Shown here: piece by piece, positions 27,807 to 35,833 of the stretch | Layout of the letters: each line of letters begins with the position of its first letter | Numbering within the stretch: position 1 is the stretch's first letter | Assembly (NCBI GenBank): GCA_902782245.1 | Contig: CACZMI010000001.1 | Location: 62,001 to 126,000, forward strand | Reading direction: 5' to 3' | Length of the DNA: 64,000 bases | Source: an uncultured Bacteroidales bacterium | GTDB taxonomy: Bacteria; Bacteroidota; Bacteroidia; Bacteroidales; Bacteroidaceae | Notes under the pieces: generated by a model | Database searches by the model: none | What the model saw: only the letters and a program-made list of their open reading frames with translations | What the model was told of the DNA's origin: nothing | Made by a program: the position numbers and the translations under genes

Positions 27807-27844
27807 GTCCCATTTCATTTTTGAACATGGGACTTTTCATTTTT
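27807..27844 (+). terminator. Terminator of the AraC-type gene
   Basis: GTCCCAT/ATGGGAC, a 7 bp stem with a 13-base loop, is followed by TTTTCATTTTT. It separates the regulator from the MACPF operon. Confidence 0.65.
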
Positions 27845-27848
27845 GCAA

Positions 27849-27904
27849 CGCGGTTTTTCAATATTGCAACCGCGCTCCCGTATCGCGATTGTAATATTGC
27901 AGCC
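27849..27904 (+). promoter_or_regulatory. Candidate operator region of the MACPF operon
   Basis: In 56 bases there is an inverted repeat CGCGGTT-N12-AACCGCG (27849-27874), two direct repeats AATATTGCA(A/G)CC spaced 33 bases (27860 and 27893), and the palindrome ATCGCGAT (27882-27889), also the core of the palindromes upstream of the NVEALA genes. No perfect TAnnTTTG is present. TAATATTG at 27892 is one mismatch away, fitting an activator-dependent promoter about 42 bases before the first gene. Confidence 0.45.
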
Positions 27905-27933
27905 AGAACATCAAACAATTTTTCCAATAGCAA

Positions 27934-29382
27934 ATGAAAAAGATTTTATTTCTGATGGCGGCAGCCATCGTTGCAGTAGTCCTGAACTCCTGCACAGATG
28001 ACGGGAATGAAAACAGTCTGGTAATCAACAACGGCAACTCCGAGGTCACGATTAACCGCCTGGGCGGTATCGTTCAGGTTCCGATTGCCATTGACGGCGA
28101 ATGGACTGCCACGATCTCTGACAATTCCGACAAGGATGATAATATCTGGAGTGATCTGGGTACCGATAAAGGTAAAGGTTCCGGAAATCTGAATGTGTAC
28201 GTCGATTATTTTGACCCTTCATTACAGCAGCATGAGCGCAAGGCAACCATTTCAGTTACCAGCGGTGAGGTGTCAAAGACCATTACACTCCGTCAGTATA
28301 TTGGAATACAGGACGGAGAGGCAGCACCAAACGCTGATGTGGAATTCAGCGATGTATGGTTCAATAAAGGACTCGGTTCCGGATATAATATAGATCTAGC
28401 TACTTTTGCAGGCTGCATTATCAATATGCAAGGCGTAAAAGAAGCCATTCAGCAAACCGAATATGCCACAATGTTCAGACAGGATGCAAGACCCGGCATG
28501 ACAGTTGATGCAATAATGCAGGATACCATGCAGAGCTCTTTGGATTCTCTACACGTCCATGGCATGATAAACATCAAATTCGCAAGGTTCAAATTATCTC
28601 TGGATGTTGACTACCACAACAATGCGACTATCATTGAAAATGCATGCTCATATACCGGCTCACAGGATCTGGAGTACCTTCATGCCTCTTTATCCTATGA
28701 CGATATAGTTGCCATACTGGAAGATGAATGGGATGAGGACACTCAAACATTCCCCAGTGACGGAATGGCCAAGAAACTGGTTTCTATAGGATTTCTTAAC
28801 AGATGGAAGAATGTCATGAAAAACCTAAACGATTCCGCAGAATTTACGAAAGCCGTAAAAATCCTTGTTTCCAAAAACGGTCCCGTGTTTGTAACCGGCT
28901 CCACACTTGGAGGAAGCATTTTCACAGCCATTGAATACGATTCTCTGTTTATGGCAGAAAAATACGGCGTTTATGGTGCTGTTAAAGCCAATCTCGCTCT
29001 GTCTGCAATACAGATTACAGGAACAGCAGGTGCCGGTTATGGAACCGAAGGATCAAGATTATGGGAAAACTCCCATTATTACTGCGCTATCACCGGCGGT
29101 GATAGGAATTCATACAATGCAATGCTGGAACAGCTTAACTCCAACAGGCCGGACCGTGAGAAACTTAAGGTAGCTGCACAGCAGTGGATGCAATCAATCA
29201 GAAGTTCAGATAACCAAAAGAGTGACAACACCGGCATAATCAGCATTGAATACACCGGTATCTGGAATCTGTTCCCATTCGAAATCTCCGATAGAATCAA
29301 GCAAATCGTTTTGGATTATTACAAGGACAAACGTACTTGCATTGACCTTGAGGATATGGGAATAATGATGACAAACCGATAA
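27934..29382 (+). CDS. Lipoprotein with BACON-like and degenerate MACPF domain (MACPF-A)
   Basis: 482 residues. The lipoprotein signal ends in lipobox LNSC (Cys20), followed by TDDGNEN, a surface-export-like acidic run. Residues about 30-125 look like a BACON/Ig-type beta-sandwich (GGIVQVPIAIDGEWTATI; HERKATISVTSGEVSKTITL). The MACPF region opens with GLGSGYNIDLATF (near 148) and holds the signature area at 315-327, NGPVFVTGSTLGG. There the usual Tyr-Gly-Thr-His is replaced by Asn-Gly-Pro-Val while the Gly-Gly is kept. MACPF proteins oligomerise into membrane pores; Bacteroidales examples kill related strains. The altered signature suggests an accessory or regulatory subunit. First gene of the operon, 3 bases before the next. 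Confidence 0.78.
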   Translation: MKKILFLMAAAIVAVVLNSCTDDGNENSLVINNGNSEVTINRLGGIVQVPIAIDGEWTATISDNSDKDDNIWSDLGTDKGKGSGNLNVYVDYFDPSLQQHERKATISVTSGEVSKTITLRQYIGIQDGEAAPNADVEFSDVWFNKGLGSGYNIDLATFAGCIINMQGVKEAIQQTEYATMFRQDARPGMTVDAIMQDTMQSSLDSLHVHGMINIKFARFKLSLDVDYHNNATIIENACSYTGSQDLEYLHASLSYDDIVAILEDEWDEDTQTFPSDGMAKKLVSIGFLNRWKNVMKNLNDSAEFTKAVKILVSKNGPVFVTGSTLGGSIFTAIEYDSLFMAEKYGVYGAVKANLALSAIQITGTAGAGYGTEGSRLWENSHYYCAITGGDRNSYNAMLEQLNSNRPDREKLKVAAQQWMQSIRSSDNQKSDNTGIISIEYTGIWNLFPFEISDRIKQIVLDYYKDKRTCIDLEDMGIMMTNR

Positions 29383-29385
29383 ATA

Positions 29386-31131
29386 ATGCAGAGTCTTGAC
29401 AAAAGCATCATAAGAATCTTCCTGACAGTGCTGACAGCCTTAGGGTTGTCAGCCTGTTATGGAGATTATGCCGTTCCCTCCATACAAAGCGACATTCCGG
29501 AGTCGGGATCTCCCTTTACCCGTGCTCTTCAGCAGGATGCACTTACGATGCAGGATTTCCGCAGATGCTACGGCGTTGGATTCAGTTACGATGGAGTCTG
29601 GGGGCAACGATGCAATCTGAGGGATGTCCACTGCAGGGTGTTTGACTTTGACGCAGTTAAGAGAAAGAGCCAAGAGGTTCATGAAAGACTCTATCGCTTT
29701 TCGTCCAATAACCAAGTCACCTTTGAATGCAACACAGCTTTCAGTCATAGTCAATACAGGCAGTATTTCTCCTTTGATGCTGATGTGGAAGCAAAACTCA
29801 TACTCTTTAACGGCGATGCCCAATCCCACGTGGAAATATGGGAAGAGGGACAGACAAACGATTTCTTCTGTGAATTCAAATACATAGCTCCGGCAATGAG
29901 TATGCAGCTGGAAGACGGATCAATATCGGCATTGATTAAGGATGGCGACGGTCAGGATATGCTTACTCCAAATTTTATTGAGGCAATCAGATGGATGGAA
30001 AAACACTCCGATGAGGCAACCATTGACTCCTTCCTGATATGCTACGGCTCACATGTCGTCACAAGAGCGAATCTGGGCGGCTCCATCATTCTTGAGATGA
30101 CCATGAAGCGCGATTCGCTCCATGATGTTTACTCAAAGAAAAGTATAGGTAATGCAGTGTCATCTATATTCAAGCATATGTCGCAGAGTGAGGAGTATAC
30201 CACCGAATACAACTTGCTGAACAGTGCCGATTGCTATGTCAAAGTCAAGGGCGGAGACTTGAGCACCATACCTAACGAGATACTGCATTTCCGATTCGGC
30301 GAGGCACCCGATATGTCACAATATGTCACCGGCTGGCAGAACAGTCTCAACTATGACCCCGAAGACTACGCCCATAACAACCTTGAGATGACCGACATGG
30401 AGATAACACCTATCTGGGATTTCATTCCCAATAAGGAAATAGCCAAACGTGTCATGCTTAGAGTTGAAGGAACCGCCCAGGACCTTATCTATGAGGGCGG
30501 TTACCAAAATTACTGCAACACAAGTTTCAGCCTGCCTCAAACGGTAGAATGTAAGATGGGTGGAAGCAAAGTCTCTTTCAATCAGCCCGATGTCTGCAAT
30601 ATCATATCGTCGGGACGTTATGTGGCAACCGTTTGCCGTGAAACAATAGAAATCCCTTACGTCGGACAGAAACAGGTACAGGTAGTCTATCCCATATATG
30701 ACCAGCATGTAAACCTTAGCTGCGGTTTCACATTTTACGGTGACACCGCCTACAACGTCTGCTGGCTCAAGAACAGATGCATGGTTTATAAGGACACCAA
30801 AAACCCCGTTCCCACCGATGGAATGATCTACATGACCAACGGCGTACCCGGCACCATCTGTTTCAGCAACATCCGATACCAGCCCAGCCAGACCGTGATA
30901 GGCTACGAATGGCCCCTGGCAATAACCCAGGAGGGAACTCTGGACACCGGCAAGCCCTATTTCCTTACATACAAGAAAGGAAAGGATTTCTACCTCAAGC
31001 AGAAAAACGGAACAGACCAGAGCGGCCGTTTGGAAGGACTACCGGGCTGGAACTACAGCAACGGACGCATGGTTCGCAAGAAAGAGAGTGAGTACTTTTA
31101 TTATTGGAACCCCACTGAGGTCAGTCTGTAA
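29386..31131 (+). CDS. MACPF-domain lipoprotein (MACPF-B)
   Basis: 581 residues with lipobox LSAC (Cys24). The MACPF domain begins near RCYGVGFSYDGVWGQRC (about 59-75) and carries a canonical signature Tyr220-Gly221-Ser222-His223 ... Gly231-Gly232. Flanking pre-signature helices include FIEAIRWMEKHSDEATIDSF. A C-terminal domain from about residue 425 (VQVVYPIYDQHVNLSCGFTF) is shared with MACPF-C and may be a surface-recognition module. By family, this would be a pore-forming or membrane-attacking protein exported to the cell surface or medium. It starts 3 bases after MACPF-A and ends 6 bases before MACPF-C, so all are co-expressed. Confidence 0.9.
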   Translation: MQSLDKSIIRIFLTVLTALGLSACYGDYAVPSIQSDIPESGSPFTRALQQDALTMQDFRRCYGVGFSYDGVWGQRCNLRDVHCRVFDFDAVKRKSQEVHERLYRFSSNNQVTFECNTAFSHSQYRQYFSFDADVEAKLILFNGDAQSHVEIWEEGQTNDFFCEFKYIAPAMSMQLEDGSISALIKDGDGQDMLTPNFIEAIRWMEKHSDEATIDSFLICYGSHVVTRANLGGSIILEMTMKRDSLHDVYSKKSIGNAVSSIFKHMSQSEEYTTEYNLLNSADCYVKVKGGDLSTIPNEILHFRFGEAPDMSQYVTGWQNSLNYDPEDYAHNNLEMTDMEITPIWDFIPNKEIAKRVMLRVEGTAQDLIYEGGYQNYCNTSFSLPQTVECKMGGSKVSFNQPDVCNIISSGRYVATVCRETIEIPYVGQKQVQVVYPIYDQHVNLSCGFTFYGDTAYNVCWLKNRCMVYKDTKNPVPTDGMIYMTNGVPGTICFSNIRYQPSQTVIGYEWPLAITQEGTLDTGKPYFLTYKKGKDFYLKQKNGTDQSGRLEGLPGWNYSNGRMVRKKESEYFYYWNPTEVSL

Positions 31132-31137
31132 ACCAAT

Positions 31138-33483
31138 ATGAAACCGTCACTTAAAACATATCTGTATCTGACCGCCGCTATACTGGCAGCCTCATGCTGT
31201 AAGGAAAACAACATCCTGCCACCCGTTGAGACCGCACCGATAGAGATCAGCGAGCAGCGAATTGAGACAGGGTCCGATGCGCGATACTACAGCGTTGACG
31301 TCCAGGTCAACACCCAAGACTATGCCCTCAGGGATATCAATGTCAGTACACAGACTGAGTGGATAAGTCTGGAAGCCGATACCGTAAGCAATCAGGGAAG
31401 GCTCACCTTCCACATAGACTCCAATGAAGGGGCCCGCAGCCGCGACGGCATCATCAACCTGAGCATCAAGGGCTCATCGGACCAACAGGTAGCACAGCTT
31501 ACCGTCCATCAGCACAGCCTGTCCGAGGATGGCACCAACTCCCTGGCCGGTGATTCGCTGAGCCGCAAGGCCCGTGTCGGCTATGGTTATAACATGCTCA
31601 TAGACTACATGAATCCTGCCAGCGTCACCGAGCCCATACTGGACTACGAGCTTCTGGTTCAGGCCGAGCAGAACTGGGGCACCATCATAGCAGAGGAAGG
31701 TCGTGCACAGCAGGACTTCCAGTTCCACTGCTCTTACAGCATCGAGGAGATGTCATCATGGATGAGCAAGCAGACATCGACCGAGGTCGATTTCCTGTTC
31801 TGCAACAAGAGCGTCGAAAAATTCAAGAGCGTAAAGGAATATGACCTGTCACAACAGACCTTCGGTTACAGTTCACTCAGCAAGGTGGTAGCCACACGCT
31901 ATGTCGATGAAGGAAAGATACAAAGCATCATTCGTGAGGGTCAGGACCTGTTCACCCCGCAGTTCCGGGAGCTTTATGACCAGGTGAATGACAAGCCCAC
32001 TGCCCAGAACGTAAAAAAACTCGTTTCAAAGTACGGCACTCATATGGTCATCTACACCGACCTGGGCGGACGATTGGACTATACCGTCAATTTCATCTCC
32101 AATGAGAGCTCCACAGAAACTGTCGAGAAATACCTCAAGGTCAAAAACGGTGTAGTAAAGGAGGACAGTCTGTCGTTCCAATCGGCCAAAAACATATGCA
32201 GCAGCGGTGGCGACCTCTATTTCGAGATATTCGGAGGTACCGACCAGGCCTGCCGCTCATTGCGGGAACACGCAAGCACCAAAGACCGTTACGGACAGGT
32301 GGATCCCGGCATGCTGGGTGAATGGCTCAACAGCATACGCAACGATGACCCGCAGAGCGTCTCTATGGTACGTTGTATCATGCAGCCCATCTGGCAGCTT
32401 TTCAGTAACCAAAAGGCCCGCGTGGAGATAATCAATTACATACTGGCTCTCTCGTTCAGTGAGGCCGGCAGTGTAGGCAACCGCCTGCAGGAACTGGGAC
32501 TTGACAACTACTACCAGATTGATATCAATGAACAGATGACCCAGTTCGGTACATCCGATAAAAGCACCCTTGCCAAGATCATCTACTATGACGGACTCCC
32601 CAAGGTCGAGGTATGCAATGAATATGTGCCCGAGTTGCGCGGTGACCGCCGTATCACCGTCTTCTATCCCATATACAGAGGCATCACCAACATCCGTCGC
32701 GGTATCTTCCTTGGTGACGGAGAGAACGCCCCTTCATCACTCACCTTTGACGATGAGGGAGGCTGTTATGTCCAACCCCTTGAAGGCTACCAGCCCGGTG
32801 ACCGTCTGACTACATTATATTATATAGACGGTGCCTTCTACCCAACCAGCATAGGAATCAATATCCCCAAATACAAGATGACCGTGGCCGATGAGTGGCT
32901 CAACCTGTATAATCACACCGGTGTAGACGGAAAGGGCAACTACCCCATCGTCAAGATAGGACCGGGATTCTGGTCCCGCACCTATATAAACGGCACATTG
33001 GGTTTCTTTGACCAGAACGGCACATCCGTAGAACGTTTCTACAATGTAAAAGGATCCTCCATACTGTTCACCGAGGTATTCCATGAGGTCGCCTCATCAT
33101 TAAAGAACCATCTCAACTTCACTGTCAATGACCAGAATCACTGGTACCTTCCCACATCGGACGAGATGTACGGTCTACTTAAATATGTGGGCAATAACCC
33201 CAAGGCGCTGTTCAAGAACCAGATGTCCGGATTCAATGCAGAATTCTTTGGCTATGTGGTCCGAAAGGATGTTCTCAACGACGAGGTACCCAAGAAAGTC
33301 GAGCTCAAATATGTGGACGAGCTATGTGTAATACCCTTCCGTGATGACGGCTCATATGGAACAGCGCTTATGATCAAGCCCGACTACACCTGGAAGGAAG
33401 CCAAAGTAACCAAAACCCATCGCAACAAGTATCCGGTGCGACCTTACCGTAACAAGAAGTTTATACATAAAAACAGACAATAA
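31138..33483 (+). CDS. MACPF-domain lipoprotein with BACON-like N-terminus and FISUMP-like C-terminus (MACPF-C)
   Basis: 781 residues; the lipoprotein signal ends at tandem Cys20-Cys21 (LAASCC). Residues about 35-125 are BACON-like (TQTEWISLEADTVSNQGRLTF; RSRDGIINLSIKGS). MACPF begins with RVGYGYNMLIDYM and has the signature Tyr299-Gly300-Thr301-His302 ... Gly310-Gly311. About residues 500-590 share TVFYPIYRG with MACPF-B. The last 170 residues (WYLPTSDEMYGLLKYVG ... YPVRPYRNKK) look FISUMP-like, the module also found in the 18.8-24 kb cluster. The stop overlaps the next start by one base (TAATG). The multi-domain tail suggests target binding, a role shown for C-terminal domains of other MACPF toxins. 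Confidence 0.9.
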   Translation: MKPSLKTYLYLTAAILAASCCKENNILPPVETAPIEISEQRIETGSDARYYSVDVQVNTQDYALRDINVSTQTEWISLEADTVSNQGRLTFHIDSNEGARSRDGIINLSIKGSSDQQVAQLTVHQHSLSEDGTNSLAGDSLSRKARVGYGYNMLIDYMNPASVTEPILDYELLVQAEQNWGTIIAEEGRAQQDFQFHCSYSIEEMSSWMSKQTSTEVDFLFCNKSVEKFKSVKEYDLSQQTFGYSSLSKVVATRYVDEGKIQSIIREGQDLFTPQFRELYDQVNDKPTAQNVKKLVSKYGTHMVIYTDLGGRLDYTVNFISNESSTETVEKYLKVKNGVVKEDSLSFQSAKNICSSGGDLYFEIFGGTDQACRSLREHASTKDRYGQVDPGMLGEWLNSIRNDDPQSVSMVRCIMQPIWQLFSNQKARVEIINYILALSFSEAGSVGNRLQELGLDNYYQIDINEQMTQFGTSDKSTLAKIIYYDGLPKVEVCNEYVPELRGDRRITVFYPIYRGITNIRRGIFLGDGENAPSSLTFDDEGGCYVQPLEGYQPGDRLTTLYYIDGAFYPTSIGINIPKYKMTVADEWLNLYNHTGVDGKGNYPIVKIGPGFWSRTYINGTLGFFDQNGTSVERFYNVKGSSILFTEVFHEVASSLKNHLNFTVNDQNHWYLPTSDEMYGLLKYVGNNPKALFKNQMSGFNAEFFGYVVRKDVLNDEVPKKVELKYVDELCVIPFRDDGSYGTALMIKPDYTWKEAKVTKTHRNKYPVRPYRNKKFIHKNRQ

Positions 33484-34787
33484 TGAAAATAAGAACTCTA
33501 TTCTCCGTACTCCTGTTGACAGCCTTAACCTGTCACCTTACATCATGTAAAGACGATGATAAGATTGTCGGGAATACCGATCCTGACGAAAAGGAAATGG
33601 CAGGCTACGATATGACCTCCGAGCAGGTCGATGAGTATGCCGCCATGAACTTCATCAGTCACGTATGCCAGGTTGAGTATGACACCCTCACATACGCCCT
33701 GAAGTCATGGGAGCCTGACTATGGAAGGGTTCTCTTTGAAAACACCCCAACCATCCGTTACACCAGAGCGCTCACCGAGGAAGATGCACGTAATGAGTTC
33801 CTTTCCATGATCTGCTCAGTCGCCGCTATTGACAGTACGGCGGCAGACGGCACTATGACTGTTTCAATGGGTAGCCACGGGTCCGTAAGATATATCCCGG
33901 ACCATCAGAACGGTCATCTGGCATATATCGATGTCAACCTGAAAGAACTCCCCGATATAACCAGAATAACATTCTTCAGGTCCGATGCCTGGCCTGAGAA
34001 TGCAGGTACCTGCGGCGGTATAAGCCCAGGAACTGTCCTTATTGGCCGAAGAGGAGGAAAAGATGTCTATTTCCTGTGTGTCAAGGGCTGCGGCGAGACA
34101 GGCACCGGTTACTTTATAGGCTTTGATACCTGGACGGTAACACCGGTTTCGCCCGCCGGTCATTCACACAAGAAACGTACCTGTTATGATGAATGGTGGG
34201 GAAATGCAGACGGAGGCAAACACCTGATTGAATGTTTGCGCGGATATATGTATTATTATGACGGAAGTAAAAACCCCGACGCCGAATCTACGATCAGGCA
34301 AATATCCAAACTTCAGGGAGGTCATTGGAATAACGGCCGACTAGGAGGTGAGAATGCACTGCATGACTTCCTGTACGGCGAGGGCTGGTTCAGCGGAAAG
34401 ACACCTTTCTTCAAAACCGGCGATGACCATTGCTGGGTCGATACACACGGCAGCAAGGACAACGATAAGTGGCACTTTGTAAGGACTCCCTGTACCAGGA
34501 TAACTTCAGACCACAAAGGAGTGGAGTCTGTAATGGTATGCTATGATTGTGACGAGGTCGATCCCCATAATTATGACAGGAACAATTCCCATACCCGTGA
34601 TGAGAACAAAAAGAAATGGGGTAATTCAATAGTTTTGGATCAGTTCCTGGATGAGTGGATATGGAAAGTCAAAGAATGGTACAGTTTCCAAAGTCCATGG
34701 GTCATTACCTTCCATGACACTGACGCAAGTACCTTTGATGAGTTCTGTCAAAAGTATCATTTAGAAGAGGCAAATTTTGACGATTGA
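33483..34787 (+). CDS. Unknown Cys/Trp/His-rich lipoprotein of the MACPF operon
   Basis: 434 residues; lipobox LTSC at Cys22, then KDDDKIVGNTDPDEKE (acidic, surface-export-like). I recognise no family. Residues about 40-125 are helical and acidic, and about 130-215 contain Gly-rich turns (CGGISPGTVLIGRRGGKDVYF). The C-terminal half is rich in aromatic and metal-type residues: CYDEWWGNADGGKH, GDDHCWVDTHGSKDNDKWHF, MVCYDCDEVDPHNYDRNNSH. The paired Cys and His could bind metal or form disulfides. It is coupled on both sides (1-base overlap upstream, 4-base overlap downstream), so it probably works with the MACPF proteins, for example as a partner or immunity factor. That role is a guess. Confidence 0.85.
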   Translation: MKIRTLFSVLLLTALTCHLTSCKDDDKIVGNTDPDEKEMAGYDMTSEQVDEYAAMNFISHVCQVEYDTLTYALKSWEPDYGRVLFENTPTIRYTRALTEEDARNEFLSMICSVAAIDSTAADGTMTVSMGSHGSVRYIPDHQNGHLAYIDVNLKELPDITRITFFRSDAWPENAGTCGGISPGTVLIGRRGGKDVYFLCVKGCGETGTGYFIGFDTWTVTPVSPAGHSHKKRTCYDEWWGNADGGKHLIECLRGYMYYYDGSKNPDAESTIRQISKLQGGHWNNGRLGGENALHDFLYGEGWFSGKTPFFKTGDDHCWVDTHGSKDNDKWHFVRTPCTRITSDHKGVESVMVCYDCDEVDPHNYDRNNSHTRDENKKKWGNSIVLDQFLDEWIWKVKEWYSFQSPWVITFHDTDASTFDEFCQKYHLEEANFDD

Positions 34788-35833
34788 AAAGGATAATTAA
34801 AACAATTACGGTCCTGCTCCTGCTGACAGCATGCAGCAAGGACCATTCAGATTTCCTTGAGGGAGTGACAAGGCAGGCCGCAGTAACCTACCTCGTCACT
34901 CCCAACGGCTTAGGTGACAACGGTTATAACGACGCAGCAGCCCAAGGTATCTTCTCTTTCATCATTGAGACATTCACACCCGTCCGTATGCTTCAGCCCC
35001 AGGATACCACCCAGGCTGAGCAGATGTACCGGCAGTGGCTCACAGACAATGCCGACAAAGACTCTGCCGTGCTCATTCTGGGTAGTTCCGTATACGAGCA
35101 GATGGCTCGCCGCATCCCCGTCACACTCTTTGGCAAGGGCAGCCGCGTGCTGTTGTTTGAGAGCAGTGCCCGCATAGATTGCCTGTCAACCGTCAAGGTA
35201 AGCCGATACGGGGCCAGCTACCTCTGCGGAGCCATGTCCGGCGGTTTTGACGCTCTCATTCTCTCGGCAGTCAGAAACAATCCTCTATTGGACGAGAGCA
35301 TTATGGGATTCATGGCCGGCTACAACGCCCATCATCAGGAAGGAAAAAACGCACAGGTCCTTTATCTGGCCGATGACGAATCCGGATGGGCCATGCCCGA
35401 CTCGGCCTACCGCATGATGACCAGACGCATACGCAGCAGTTCAACCTTCCGTGAAATGGTATTCCCGTTGCTGGGAGGATCGGACATAGGTGTGCTGAGA
35501 GCTATGAATGACGAGCAAAACAATCTGGGACTTGTCATAGGTATGGATGTTGACCAAAGCGCACTCTCCCCGCGTGTACCGTTCTCCATGATCATACAGA
35601 CCGGTCAGGTGCTGCATGACTATCTCAAGGACTGGCTGAGCGGCCGCGACTGGCCGGCAAGCCGCACCCTCGACATGAGCCAGGGAGCCGCACAAATCAT
35701 GCTCCATCCGTCATTTTACAGGCACAACACACTCATGGACTATGAATATCGGGACCCGGATACGTTCCTGAACCTGTATAACCGGTTTATAGATGAAGCT
35801 GTCAGCAAAGAGCAAGAGTATGAGAACAACTGA
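34784..35833 (+). CDS. BMP/PnrA-like substrate-binding lipoprotein (TTG start)
   Basis: 349 residues. The start is TTG at 34784, overlapping the upstream stop by 4 bases (TTGA); it gives MKRIIKTITVLLLLTAC, a perfect lipoprotein signal (Cys17), with no better ATG. Residues from about 34 (TYLVTPNGLGDNGYNDAAAQGI) match the opening of basic membrane protein/PnrA nucleoside-binding lipoproteins (GxGDxxxND). Two Rossmann-like lobes follow (SAVLILGSSVYEQMAR; LGLVIGMDVDQSAL). No permease or ATPase genes accompany it, so it is probably a sensor or binding partner, not a transporter part. It overlaps the protease-sensor gene by 14 bases. Confidence 0.82.
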   Translation: MKRIIKTITVLLLLTACSKDHSDFLEGVTRQAAVTYLVTPNGLGDNGYNDAAAQGIFSFIIETFTPVRMLQPQDTTQAEQMYRQWLTDNADKDSAVLILGSSVYEQMARRIPVTLFGKGSRVLLFESSARIDCLSTVKVSRYGASYLCGAMSGGFDALILSAVRNNPLLDESIMGFMAGYNAHHQEGKNAQVLYLADDESGWAMPDSAYRMMTRRIRSSSTFREMVFPLLGGSDIGVLRAMNDEQNNLGLVIGMDVDQSALSPRVPFSMIIQTGQVLHDYLKDWLSGRDWPASRTLDMSQGAAQIMLHPSFYRHNTLMDYEYRDPDTFLNLYNRFIDEAVSKEQEYENN

